Shown: piece by piece, positions 42,418 through 55,270 of the stretch
Position numbering within the stretch: position 1 is the stretch's first letter
Layout of the letters: each line of letters begins with the position of its first letter
NCBI GenBank assembly: GCA_012295275.1
Contig: CM022672.1
Location: 33,415,716 to 33,479,715 of the forward strand
Origin: Chrysomallon squamiferum
Lineage: Eukaryota; Mollusca; Gastropoda; Neomphalida; Peltospiridae
Length of the DNA: 64,000 bases
Direction of reading: 5' to 3'
The notes under the pieces: model-generated
Database searches by the model: none
What the model was told of the DNA's origin: nothing
The model's input: the letters and a program-made list of their open reading frames with translations, nothing else
Position numbers and translations under genes: made by a program

Positions 42418-45400
42418 ACCTCGTATAGACAGTTTAAAATACAGTTGGATGGTGCGACCGAGTACGGGGTTATCGTAAAATAGTTTTTCATGTTTCTAAT
42501 CATCTCGTATTTACTTTTTTATCGTCTGCTTCGTTCACCTACTTTATAAACTAGAGTTACTTACCTTCCTTTACAAACGAAGACCTTATTCTTACAGTAT
42601 GTTTTATTTTTAGTTGAGTTCGATATCATATATATATATATATATATATAACTTTTTATATAATTTTTTGTTTTTTATTTTTTAAACGTTATGATTTTTT
42701 GTTTATATAAATCATTGACTTATTTACTTATTGTAGTCGTCTGCTTCCTTGAACTACTTATTATCTAGAGTTACTTCCCTTCTGTCAATAACAAAATGTT
42801 TTATTTTTTCATCGATGTTCGATATCTAATAAAAATAAATATGTTATTGCAAATTGAATAACGATGATTATGAGTAAATAACTAGGTCGTAACTAACATG
42901 GCTAATCGATTAGAAAACATTTAAGCTAATTTAAATTTTTACTTTTATTGTCACTCTCGTTAAAATATTTAATTTAGAAAAAATATATTATGCTTACTTT
43001 TCTTTTTCTTTGTATTCTTCGTTTTAATACTTTAATTATTTATCTTCAGTGTAAATTATATCGATAATAATGTGTGCTAAGTAATAAATAAATATAGACA
43101 AAAAGAAAATGTTTATTTATTTTATTAAAATGTATTTTGATTCTTAACATCATCTATTTTCAATCGTTCTTTTTTGACTGACACCATTTTCGAAAAGTTA
43201 ACGATAGGAGAAAAAGCAAGGACAAAACAAAGGAAATTATGTAGGTATGTAACAGTTTTCTGATATGGTTGAACATGGCGTTTTGATCCAGATAATGAAA
43301 GCTCTAGACTCAGTAATTCAGACTAAACTGGTTTCGATCCTATTTTCGTGAGTGGCATGATGTGGAAGAAATTGGTGACGTTACTTCTACCATGGGTCGC
43401 ATATTCTTTTTCATCTAATGTGAACGATATCCCATTAGAAGTCTAGGGTAAATTATAATTCTATACCGACGACTGCACTGCTATTGCTAGAGAGAAACAC
43501 AACAGAATTTCAGCAATAACTTTAAAATGGACTAGAATGAATATTGCGTTGCTAATTGATAATAAATTGTCTCTGCACCTGGGAAAGACAGAGCCAATTC
43601 TCTTTGCGTGAAACATGAAACAGAGTAGAGGGGTGAGCAAGATAGACGACCTTGTCTTTGTTTAACGTAAAACCCGGTTATCTATGAAACTGTATTTCAT
43701 TAGACACAGTTCTTTTAACTAACTATGTTTATATTATTAAAGTATTAATTTTTATTTCTATATTCTTGAGATAATCTAATCTCTGTATACGAAATAAAGA
43801 AAAGATGAAGTAACGACAGATGTTAAACATGTATTAATAGTAATAATATGTAAAGAATCTCTTTCTGACTGTCAACATCTGCTAATAATTAGTTCTTTTA
43901 CACGAATATACGCAATACCGAGTTTTTAAATTTTGAAGTTACATTAAATAGCGATCAGTTTTGTTTGAGGAAGTAAAGTACCTTTGAAATTTGACCGACC
44001 TAATTGTTTCTCTTTTCTCTTTGAGTCCACGGGTTTCACCAACGTCCTCAGAAACTCAATCGAGGTTTGAGTGTAGGCTCTGGTTCTGGGTATGGAGGGA
44101 GAAGCGGGAAGCGGGCGGTTGCGGAAGACAGCGGTTCCGTTTGATGATCACGGACGTCACGGAGAGAACTTGAAACTTTAGCCTTGCTTTGATAAGCGGT
44201 TTGCAGCGGAATCTGGTATGATAGGAGAAACTGGGGGTCGATTGAGCTGATAACAGATATTTCATAGATTCTGTAAAAGGTGGTGTTTTTGTTAGAAATT
44301 TCTTTTCACTTCTTAATGCAGTTTTCGTCGATCAGCCATGTAGTTCTCTGTTGCACTGGTTAACAGAATAAATCTGCTGTTGGTGACCAATGAGCCAGTT
44401 TCTGTAGAGACTAGTATGTTGTCACATGGTCAGGTGGCTCACTGGATCCCACTGCATTTCAACCGAACAGACAACTGATAGATAATTCATAGATCATTTG
44501 TTATTTTACTTGAGGAGAAATGAGACTGCGGTAACTGGTATAAAAATAATGCCTAGAGATAAAGAACGGCAGAAGTGAATGATACGATTCAGCGGCAGTG
44601 TTGATGGGTTCCATCTGGAATACGATTCAGCATTAGCTTAGGACTCTTGGAAGTACACTGAAACCACAGATACTGAATCAATGGCGCAGTATGCTTTAGA
44701 CTGAGGTCAGTGTGTTGAAAATGTAATTCACCCTTTAGTTTAATTCACCTCAAATGAAATCTATGAGAGTAATAATAAAAAAGATTTACATATGTGTTGT
44801 TTCTAGGTAGATTTGCTGTTTGATATCATCACCCACAGGATCCCTTACCCTGGGTCCTGATGGGTTATCACGACCCATGTTAATAAAGTGTTTACTATAA
44901 CGATGTTGTTGAAGAAAACCTATCAAACTCTATATTTCAATAAAAAGAAATAATGCCTCTATAAACATCAGCAGTTTTTCTGACAGCAGACGCGAACGTT
45001 TTCATGAAATGGCAGATCGCCCCTTGCAACTGACACTTGAACTCTTTCCTTAGCAGAATGAAATCTGTGAGAGGAGTAGCAATACACTGCTACATCAGCT
45101 GGCTTCCTTGCATCACAATGGCGACTGTAGCTTCGCGATTTGTCAATATGTCACAAAGTCATGCAGGCATTAAGAGATTAAAGACATTTTTAAAAAGGTA
45201 CGTGTGGTATTGAGACATTTTGTTGAGAAATCATGCAGATGTCTGTTTATGATTTGTCACCTGAACGAGAAATGGTGCATGCATTGTTGATATAATATTT
45301 GTCAGCCGTGTGACACATCGCGACACGACAGTTTTATTTTTATAAGTCAGCTGTTATTGCTACCGGTGTTAAGAACGATTCATATTAGCTGTCGAGTTAT

Positions 45401-46378
45401 CCAGGTACTAATGTACAACTGAATTTAAATATACTGTGTTTATTTATTTGTTTCTTTGTTAGATCATTATTTGTTATTTATTTATTTATTTATTCGTTTA
45501 CTTTTTTTTTGTAAGTTTATATTTTATTTTTTCTGAAATTTAGTTAATACTAATAATTTATTAACTATGTAACTGAATGAATACATAAATAAATAAACAG
45601 TGGTAAAAACGACGCTTATTTTTCTTCTCTTTATTTTTCTGTTTAATTTTTATTTCTGTGTTTGTGTTTATTTATTTATTTATTTTTTATTTATTTAGAT
45701 GTATTTAGTCATAAAATGACATCTGTTACTGAATGTCTATTTTTAAATAGTATTTCGTTTCTTTACGTAGTATTTATATTATTATTTTTATTTACGGAAC
45801 TTTGAGTCATAAACAAATACAGTACATACACGTACACTGTATGCAGACTGAAATATCGATTTATATACACTTGCTCAAGACAGAAAGAAAGAAAAGAGAA
45901 CGAAAAAAGTTAAAAGAACGAACGAAAGAAAGAACAATAAAAAAGATTGATACTCAGACACACATACAGAAAGATATAGATTACAGACAGGTAGTTAGTT
46001 ATGCAGGCAGCTAGATAGACAGAAAGGAAAAAGAAAGGCAGATAGAGAAACAGACAGAAATCGGACAGATGGAAATGTGTATATATAACACATATAGATT
46101 GCTATAGAGACACATCACTCGTGCAGGAACTCGTGATGGGATGATAAATCGTTATACAACAAACCATTCAACAAAAGCCGATGGGTGATAGAATAAGCAA
46201 AGTATATATACTTGATATGACTGTGTGTGTGTGTGTCTATGTGTTTGTCTGTCGGTGTGTGTATGGATTTTGCATAAAAATACACGTCAAACAAGCACAT
46301 ATACGGAAAGATGCACATATAATCATTGAAACACAGACACAAACTCATACGTTATACACATTCTAAATGTCCAAACTG
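42418..46378 (+). repeat. Duplicated spacer block P, copy 2
   Basis: Same order as 27060-31247, including the RT relic and the GACAGA-rich tail. Frames at 43991-44173 (plus) and 44265-44056 (minus) lie in a conserved repeat and are broken in sister copies. Confidence 0.75.
43290..43611 (+). mobile_element. Non-LTR reverse transcriptase relic, copy 2
   Basis: Same relic as at 27936. Reads VNDIPLEV, FYTDDCTAIA and LLIDNKLSLHLGKTEPILFA, with stops in the same places plus one of its own (LLF became L-stop-F before YTDD). Confidence 0.75.
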
Positions 46379-46915
46379 AGAAGAACGAACAGAAACATTC
46401 TTCTATACCTATGTGACATTTCTAACTTAGTCAACTCCGAAAAAGATACCGTAAGTTACCATAAACTGTATCAGAAAGATGTTTGCTAAGGTAGCGAACC
46501 GGAGAGATTCACACACCTATAATTTAAATTACAGTAAACAAAAATATATTAATTTAAAAAAAAAAAAAATCTCTACATCTCTGTATGCAGAAGGGTGAGG
46601 AGATGTCACCTGCAGTTTCTCAGTATATGTATGTGTGTCTTAAACTTCATTTATCAGCACTAAATAAGGAACATCAAACCTTTAGACACCAACAGCAGAT
46701 TCCAGATACAGGAACAGTATAACTGTAAACTAGCAAATCATTTCGGCTTGACATAATAAAAGAAAATAAAAAAATGTCTATGATCAAACATACGCCCCAA
46801 CTGAATATTAATAAGCGTGAACAAAATGAGTACATGAGTTAGAAAAATTCAGACAGCAAAATATTTTATTTCATTTTTACTTTCGTTTTACAGTTACGCA
46901 AAAGTTCTTTCACTT
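46379..46915 (+). repeat. Shortened spacer block Q
   Basis: Starts like block Q, then jumps at about 46586 to its far end, so the CT and ATT arrays are deleted. Contains the poly(A) signal of type B gene 3 at 46865-46870 (TTTATT on the plus strand). Confidence 0.7.
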
Positions 46916-48454
46916 TCATAGTAACTCTCCCGTCAAGCAGTCACGTGACGTATCGTCAGCCTTCACCAGCAGAGGATTGCAACCGTCTGCTTTGACGATG
47001 CATCCGTCTGGAGGTTGAATTGATCCCGCATTGATACCATATCTGTGTACAACGACAATAACAACAATAATAATAATAATAATAATTATAATAATAACAA
47101 TAATGATGATGATGGTGATAATAGTAGTAGTAGTAGTAGTTTTAGGGGTCTCGTTTCATATGAAGACCATAACGAATGGAGGCTGTTTTTTTTGTGTGTT
47201 TTTTTCAAGAACGTGTTGCCATCTGATAGAGGGAGTGTCATTATGATAGGACTGGTCCTGTTTATCTTCGAGGTTATAGTAAATACATAATATTATAATA
47301 ATAATAAAACTGAATAATAATAATAATAATAATAATAATGATAAGAATCATCATCATGACCATCATCATCATCATCATCATAATCTTCGTTATCTTGACC
47401 ATCATTTGTTTTTAGAAATTTAAAATGATTTTATTTGTTTGACCAATACAGGACATTACATACCCGCAACATGAAAGTCCATCTGAACAGTGACACTCTA
47501 TACATTTATTCTCGAATTTAACAGAATCTCCCGGTGAGATCACAACACCGTCAAACTGGCAGTACGGTTTAATATGTCCGTCACCTACAACAACAGCAAT
47601 AATTTAGTAAATGTCCAGTTTAACTACACTCTCATATTATGATAATATGACTGAAACTATGTTAATCTTTGCTCCCTAAGAACATATTTAATCTTTTTTC
47701 TTTCTTATCGCGTCCTAGATACAAGTGACAGCATGTGTGTGTGTGTGTGTGTTTTGACTGTCTCTGTGTTGTACGTGTTTGTTGCTGAGGGATATATATA
47801 TATATACACACACACATACATATAGATATATATCTTTTACTACCCACACACACATACATTTATATAAATTGCCTAAATTGTTAATAAAACGAGCCGATAA
47901 CCTTTACGAATAATAAACAAATACAAACATTACTTTTTAACAATAAACAAATACAATCAACATTGGTTTCTCGTTTTTTTTTAACAATAATAAACAAATG
48001 TAGATTCACTTTCTTTTAACCTCAGTAAACATATACAAACAGCACCTTTTAGTAAACGTTCAACCTTATCGTTTCTGCCCTTTTGAAAACAGGTAATATG
48101 AAATATATGTTACAGTCATCATTCTTCTCTGAGTCCACTTTGCACCTGTCAGCCAGGTTTTTAATGTCACATTCATAAAATTCCTTTGTTTTAACTAGAT
48201 ATTTACTTAAAAAATAAAAATACAGACTTAAATTTCCTTTCAAGCTGACATATATATAAATATTAATTAATTTACGAAGACAAAGAAGATAACCTATACT
48301 ACTAATAACATACGTTTGTTATGAACACACCTTGATTTCGGACTACAGAAATGATTAACGTACCTGTAATGTTGACTTTTAACCTGTCCATCAGACAGAA
48401 AGAATCTGAAGTGTAAAGAAACGCAGAAAACGTTAGGACAGCGAAAACCAACAT
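46916..48454 (-). CDS. Beta-microseminoprotein-like secreted protein, type B gene 3 (3 exons, complete)
   Basis: Exons on the minus strand: 48454-48364 (donor GTACGT), 47584-47464 (acceptor TTGTAG, donor GTATGT), 47042-46916 (acceptor GTACACAG, stop TGA). Product 112 aa, one codon shorter than its paralogues because of a 3-bp deletion in SDGLSCC. Signal peptide MLVFAVLTFSAFLYTSD. Ten mature Cys at 20, 39, 58, 61, 63, 69, 70, 85, 92 and 106. The N28-I-T30 sequon is retained. The exon 3 protein differs from gene 2 at only two residues (S for A in GSIQPP, N for T before PLLVK), while the 21-36 region differs strongly. Intron 1 carries the 146-bp alternative exon candidate at 48194-48049. Like gene 2, it is followed head-to-head by two plus-strand type C units. 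Confidence 0.83.
48049..48194 (-). other. Candidate alternative terminal exon in intron 1 of type B gene 3
   Basis: Counterpart of 12579-12724: same 146 bp, same acceptor (ATATCTAG), same phase, stop TAA. Reads VKTKEFYECDIKNLADRC... to TIRLNVY. Differences from the other copy are substitutions only, with the frame kept. One substitution adds a Cys. Confidence 0.35.
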
Positions 48455-48829
<375 letters not shown>

Positions 48830-48991
48830 TATTTTTGTTGTCATCGTGGTTTTGTTGTGTCCATATATATCGGTGTGCGTTTGTATATGTGAGTGTGTGA
48901 GTACGTGTGTGTGTGTCTCAGGGTGTGTAAATCTGTTTGTGTGTAATATTGTCAAGTTTATATATATACACACACACACACACAAACACAA

Positions 48992-49044
<53 letters not shown>

Positions 49045-49252
49045 ATACCAAGATAAGCGAAACGAATTCCTGAAAAAGGTCATTGTTTTGTTTGTTACTT
49101 TTATTTTAACTTTTTATCTGAGATTTACGTAAAAATGATGTGAACTTCTAGCACATGACAGTTATTAAAAACCTTTAAAAGCACATTATCAGACTTGGGT
49201 GAACCAATCAAAAACGTGTACACGGTGCCTCTTTTATTATTATTATTATTAT

Positions 49253-49313
<61 letters not shown>

Positions 49314-49443
49314 TTTTTTTTTTTTTTTTTTTTTGCTTATTTGAAATTGCCTCTTTAATCGGATCTATGTGCAAAAGTCACAAGCGACTGAGTCTACAGA
49401 ATTACATTATTAGTAATAGTAGGTAGTAGTAGGTGTAAAAGTT

Positions 49444-49488
<45 letters not shown>

Positions 49489-49800
49489 ACAATAATGAAA
49501 ATAAAAGAGATTTACTTTGTTTTGTTTTTTTGCTTATTTGTTTATTTATTTATATATTTTTGTTATATTTAAATTTACTATTTCTTTTAGTAAACTTACG
49601 ACTTTAAATAAAACAGCTATCTTCAACCATTCTTCTTCCTTGCTGACATAGCAATATAAAAAAAATACCTCGCAATAAAATATAAATTTACATTACTCAT
49701 AGCGATTTTGGTTGTTGGCTGTATTTCATAAATACAGATAACGTCATTTAAGCAGTAAGAACTGAAGTTAGTTGCAGTGGTACAACACTGAAGTAGTCAC

Positions 49801-49986
49801 ATGTTAGCTCCAGACATGTTTTGGGTAATATTTCTAGTATCTGTTATAATCAACTGTCTCAGTTTCTTAATTACACAGTCATCGGGTGCACAAAGTGGAG
49901 TCGTTGGCATTTTGGAAGCTAACACCTCTTATGCGCTTGGCCCTGAGGCATTGCTTTTCAGTGATGTTTCATCAAACCGTTTGTGA
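49801..49986 (+). CDS. Hypothetical small ORF with signal-peptide-like N-terminus (type C unit 3)
   Basis: Same 61-codon ORF as at 14295 with few substitutions; CT instead of GT at the possible donor. Function unknown; possibly fortuitous. Confidence 0.28.
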   Translation: MLAPDMFWVIFLVSVIINCLSFLITQSSGAQSGVVGILEANTSYALGPEALLFSDVSSNRL

Positions 49987-50431
49987 TAGACACTATGAAT
50001 CTATTTTTGTTGCTGCTGCTGCTGCTGAATATGACGATGATGATGATGATGACGATGATGTTACAGTTTCAAAATGTCCATTTGTATCTATTGTATGTTT
50101 GTGGGTGTGTGTGTCTCTCTCTCTCTGGGAGGTTATGAGACATACATTACACTTACAGATGTACATTAACAGTTGTGCTATGATGTATGCATTTCTGACA
50201 GTATTAGTTTTAGTGATAATTGTAGTTACAGTAGAAGTAGTAGCTGCATCAGCAGCATATTTAATAGTAATAGTAGAAGTACTAGTAGTAGTAGCAGAAG
50301 TACTAGTTACAGCAGTAGCAGTACTATAGTAACAGTAGTTGTAGTCATTGTGACAGTGGTTAGTAGTTGTCAACTCGTAATAGTAAAATAGTAATATAGA
50401 ATAGAGCCACTGATATGTTTGACACACGCAG

Positions 50432-50576
50432 GTATGGTTCGAGTGTGGGAATGGGCCCAATCGATGTACCAGAGGGATGCGTTATCAAGAAACATGGTTG
50501 TGACAGTCTGATTGTGAAAACTGACAATGAGTTACAGAGGGATGTGTTATCAAGAAACATGGTTGTGACAGTTTGA
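50432..50576 (+). pseudogene. Type C beta-MSP terminal exon, frame-broken (unit 3)
   Basis: Acceptor CACGCAG, frame from 50433, YGSSVGMGPIDVPEGC and VIKKHGC as in unit 1; stop TGA at 50574-50576 in the second 65-bp unit. The native tail with Cys10 lies at about 50728-50775 and is not reached. Confidence 0.7.
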
Positions 50577-50730
50577 TTGTGAAAACTGACAATGAGTTAC
50601 AGAGAGATGTGTTATCAAGAAACATGGTTCTGACAGTTTGATTGTGAAAACTGACAATGCGTTAGAGAGGAATGGGTTATCAAGAAACATGGTTGTGACA
50701 ATTTTATTGTGAAAACCGACAATGAGTTAC
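50471..50730 (+). repeat. Four 65-bp tandem units (type C unit 3)
   Basis: Unit starts at 50471, 50536, 50601 and 50666. It shares the private variants of unit 1 (GGTTCTGACAG in the third copy, GCGTTAGAGAGG at the last junction). Confidence 0.92.
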
Positions 50731-51043
50731 TGAACTGCTACATGGGAGAATACATTCACATTGTCCAGTGGAAGTAATACTACAGCATTAATGTTTGTAA
50801 TTCACGGAATTAAATTCGTCAAGCCTTCGCAAAATATCCGTTTTCCGTCAGAAACTGTGCAGACTGAAATCTATCTAACTGTCTGTCTGATGGTCTAATC
50901 CGTCTGTCTTTACTTGTATCTCTGTGTCTGTTTATCTATCTCTCTGCCTGTCTGTGTGTCTAATTATGTTTGTATATTTGTATCTCTCTTTATCGCAGTC
51001 TGTCTTGCTGTATAGATATATATATACACATACAGAGAGAGAG

Positions 51044-51161
<118 letters not shown>

Positions 51162-52110
51162 AAATCTCATAAATAATGTTATATTTTTGTTGTCATCGGG
51201 GTTTTGTTGTGTCCATATATATCGGTGTCCGTGTGTATATGTGAGTGTGTGAGTACGTGTGTGTGTGTCTCTGTGTGTGTAAATCTGTTTGTGTGTAATA
51301 TTGTCAAGTTTATGTATATACACACACACACATACACAGAAACACACACACACACACACACGCGCACACACACTCACATATACACACGAATACCAAGATA
51401 AGCGAAACGAATTCCTGAAAAAGCTCATTGTTTTGTTTGTTACTTTTATTTTAACTTTTTATCTGAGATTTACGTTAAAACGATGTGAATTTCTGCCACA
51501 TGACAGTTATTAAAAACGATTAGAAGCAGATTGTCAGATTTGTGTGAACCAATCAAAAACGCGTACACACAGTGCCTCTTTTTATTATTATTATTAGTAG
51601 TAGTAGTAGGAGTAGTATTAGTAGAAGTAGTAGTAGTAGTAGCATTTTTTTTTTTTTTTGCTTATGTGAAATTGCCTCTTTAGTCGGATCTATGTGCAAA
51701 AGTCACAAGCGACTGAGTCTACAGAATTACATTATTAGTAATAGTAATAGGTAGTAGTAGGTGTAAAAGTTGTAGTAGTAGTAGTAATAACAATTATTAA
51801 AATAACAGAGATTTAATTTGTTTTGTTTTTTTTTTTTATTTGTTTATTTATTTATATATTTTTGTTATATTTAAATTTACTATTTCTTATAGTAAACTTA
51901 CGACTTTAAATAACATAGCTATCCACACTTCTTCAACCACTCTTCTTCCTTGCTGACATGGCAATATAAAAAAAATACCTCGCAATAAAATATAAATTTA
52001 CATTACTCATAGCGATTTTGGTTGTTGGCTGTATTTCATAAATACAGATAACGTCATTTAAGCAGTAAGAACTGAAGTTAGTTGCAGTGGTACAACACTG
52101 AAGTAGTCAC

Positions 52111-52296
52111 ATGTTAGCTCCAGACATGTTTTGGGTAATATTTCTAGTATCTGTTATAATCAACCGTCTCAGTTTCTTAATTACACAGTCATCGGGTGCA
52201 CAAAGTGGAGTCGTTGGCATTTTGGAAGCTAACACCTCTTATGCGCTTGGCCCTGAGGCATTGCTTTTCAGTGATGTTTCATCAAACCGTTTGTGA
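52111..52296 (+). CDS. Hypothetical small ORF with signal-peptide-like N-terminus (type C unit 4)
   Basis: Fourth copy of the 61-codon ORF (MLAPDMFWVIFLVSVIINRL...); CT at the possible donor. Function unknown. Confidence 0.28.
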   Translation: MLAPDMFWVIFLVSVIINRLSFLITQSSGAQSGVVGILEANTSYALGPEALLFSDVSSNRL

Positions 52297-52747
52297 TAGA
52301 CACTATGAATCTATTTTTGTTGCTGCTGCTGCTGCTGAATATGACGATGATGATGATGATGACGATGACGATGGGGTTACAGTTTCAAAATGTCCATTTG
52401 CATCTATTGTATGTTTGTGGGTGTGTGTGTCTCTCTCTCTCTGGGAGGTTATGAGACATACATTACACATACAGATGTACATTAACAGTTGTGCTATGAT
52501 GTATGCATTTCTGACAGTATTAGTTTTAGTGATAATTGTAGTTACAGTAGAAGTAGTAGCTGCATCAGCAGCATATTTAATAGTAATAGTAGAAGTACTA
52601 GTAGTAGTAGCAGAAGTACTAGTTACAGCAGTAGCAGTACTATAGTAACAGTAGTTGTAGTCATTGTGACAGTGGTTAGTAGTTGTCAACTCGTAATAGT
52701 AAAATAGTAGTATAGAATAGAGCCACTGATATGTTTGACACACGCAG

Positions 52748-52817
52748 GTATGGTTCGAGTGTGGGAATGGGCCCAATCGATGTACCAGAGGGATGTTATC
52801 AAAAAACATGGTTGTGA
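52748..52817 (+). pseudogene. Type C beta-MSP terminal exon, early frameshift (unit 4)
   Basis: Same acceptor and start (YGSSVGMGPIDVPEGC), but a 2-bp loss in the codons after EGC (GGATGTTATC where the sisters have GGATGCGTTATC) shifts the frame and gives TGA at 52815-52817. Only Cys8 remains. The most damaged of the four. Confidence 0.72.
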
Positions 52818-53044
52818 CAGTCTGATTGTGAAAACTGACAATGAGTTACAGAGGGATGTGTTATCAAGAAACATGGTTGTGACAGTTTGATTGTGAAAAC
52901 TGACAATGAGTTACAGAGGGATGTGTTATCAAGAAACATGGTTGTGACAGTTTGATTGTGAAAACTGACAATGAATTACAGAGAGATGTGTTATCAAGAA
53001 ACATGGTTGTGACAATTTTATTGTGAAAACCGACAATGAGTTAC
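52787..53044 (+). repeat. Four tandem units (63, 65, 65, 65 bp) in type C unit 4
   Basis: Unit starts at 52787, 52850, 52915 and 52980; the first lacks 2 bp. Confidence 0.9.
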
Positions 53045-53343
53045 TGAACTGCTACACGGGAGAATACATTCACATTGTCCAGTGGAAGTAACACTACAGC
53101 ATTAATGTTTGTAATTCACGGAATTAAATTCGTCAAGCCTTCGCAAAATATTCGTTTTCCGTCAGAAACTGTGCAGACTGAAATCTATCTAACTGTCTGT
53201 CTGATGGTCTAATCCGTCTGTCTTTACTTGTATCTCTGTGTCTGTTTATCTATCTCTCTGCCTGTCTGTGTGTCTAATTCTGTTTGTATATTTGTATCTC
53301 TCTTTATCGCAGTCTGTCTGTCTGTATATATATATATATACAC

Positions 53344-53514
<171 letters not shown>

Positions 53515-53752
53515 GATAAGCGGACGCAAACCAAAATTATAAAAATTATGGATAACATTTTTCTTCTTTAATTATACACATTTTTTTGGTTGTTGTTCTC
53601 ATATTTCTTAAAACAAAGATAAAAATCTAACCGAACGAAAATGAAAACGAAACAAAAAACCTAGAAGAAAAAATGAATAAGGAAGCAGGAGATAATATGT
53701 TTTTTTGTTTGTTTTTGTTTTGTTTTCAACAAACTGTTCGGATTCATCTATG

Positions 53753-53916
53753 CTAATTAAAGTTGCATTTTCGAGTGGTGTTGTTCTTATCCATTAACAT
53801 CGGTTTGCAGTTGTCTCCCTTTTTCACGATACATCCTTCAGGAAACGTAAAATGAAGCACTGGCAATATCATAGCTGTAAACCGGAAACTAATAACCACA
53901 AAAACAGTAATGTACA

Positions 53917-53948
<32 letters not shown>

Positions 53949-54384
53949 CTTTCACATAAAATGACCTATTACTATAATCAACTATACTAAACACATAAGA
54001 AAGAAATTCATGATGAAAGTCTCCTGAAATTTATGGATTTTAGAACACTACTTAAAATGTGTTTCAGTTCATAGTTATCATTCGTAGTGCTTGAATATGT
54101 ATGTATGTATGTATATTCAGCATCGATCGGTAAGTTGGTAGGTAGATAAATATATCTATTTCCCTGAAAATGTGGATATGTCGCCTTTTGCAAGAAAATA
54201 TATCAAAAACTTTACAGTTTATGAGAAAGAAGAATAAGAACAAAAACAAAAACAAGAAAAGGAAGAGCAAGAAATAGTAATAACTCGCAACATGAGAGCC
54301 GAAAAATAGTGCATGTGCACTTTGATCACTTCCCCTGTTGTTTGTCCGATTTTCTACCATCTTCACCTTCACAGTATTTTTTCA
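53753..54384 (-). pseudogene. Type A beta-MSP pseudogene lacking exon 1
   Basis: Minus strand. Exon 2 remnant 54384-54285 is 100 bp instead of 121, with the middle deleted and an in-frame TGA before the CxC motif. Exon 3 remnant 53874-53753 keeps PEGCIVKKGDNC... to KCNFN and TAG, but a base insertion before PEGC puts it out of phase with its acceptor. Exon 1, expected near 54940-55070, is absent: the flanking intron and promoter sequences meet at 54941-54951 (ACTTCAGATC). The donor after exon 2 survives (GTTATT). Clearly dead. Confidence 0.85.
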
Positions 54385-54561
54385 CTGAATATAAAATAAT
54401 ATAAATATGCACTATTTATTTCGCCATTATTAAAATCAACATGATCATACTGACGAAAATTACGTCGTTGATGATGAGGCTATAGAAGTAGGAGGAGTGG
54501 TGGTAGTAATAATGATAATGATGATGTTAATTATGATGCTGATGATGAAGATAGTACTAGC

Positions 54562-54601
<40 letters not shown>

Positions 54602-55270
54602 ATAGTATTGGAAAATGCCGTCATAGAAAAGTAGAAGTCGTAATAGTAGTAGAAGTAGTAGTAGTAGTAGTAGTAGCAGCAGCAGTAGTAGTAACAACAA
54701 AAGAACTAAGGTGACAATAAGATACCGACAACATCTGGATGACGACGATAAGATAACGTCGCCAGCAACAACAACAACAACATAAACAACAACATCAACA
54801 TAAAAAAATAATACTAATAATTATAATAATAATAACAGTCTATGTTTAGAAGTAGTGGTTAATAGTAGTAGTAGCTGTTGTAGTAGTTGTAGTTGTCATA
54901 ATGGAACAGCATCAGCAACTTATCGACCCTGTTTTCAAAAACTTCAGATCTTACTCTGACCTTTCTATTCCTGAACTCCTCTTGCGGGTTTTGTGAAGCA
55001 TTTATCGTAGATAATTGAGTTTAGCTTTTTTTAATAATACGAAACAAAGAAAAATAGCATATTTCATTGTGAAATGATTAATTAAAAGAAAACAAACCCC
55101 GCTGACTGAATAACAAAAGGAATCAACATAGGATTATTCGTAGTTTTATTTCTCTTTTTCTTTTTTCTTTTTTTTCTTGCTTTGCGCTAGGACATGTTGT
55201 ACTGGATTAATTGCTGTATATTTGTAACATTGTGTACGTTTCTGGTTTTCTATATGTCCGTGTGTGTATG
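54385..55270 (-). repeat. Type A upstream region with exon 1 deleted, GTA arrays
   Basis: Matches 40502-41540 in part. (AGT)n runs at about 54555-54600 and 54640-54690. The deletion junction described for the pseudogene lies at 54941-54951. No coding sequence. Confidence 0.65.
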
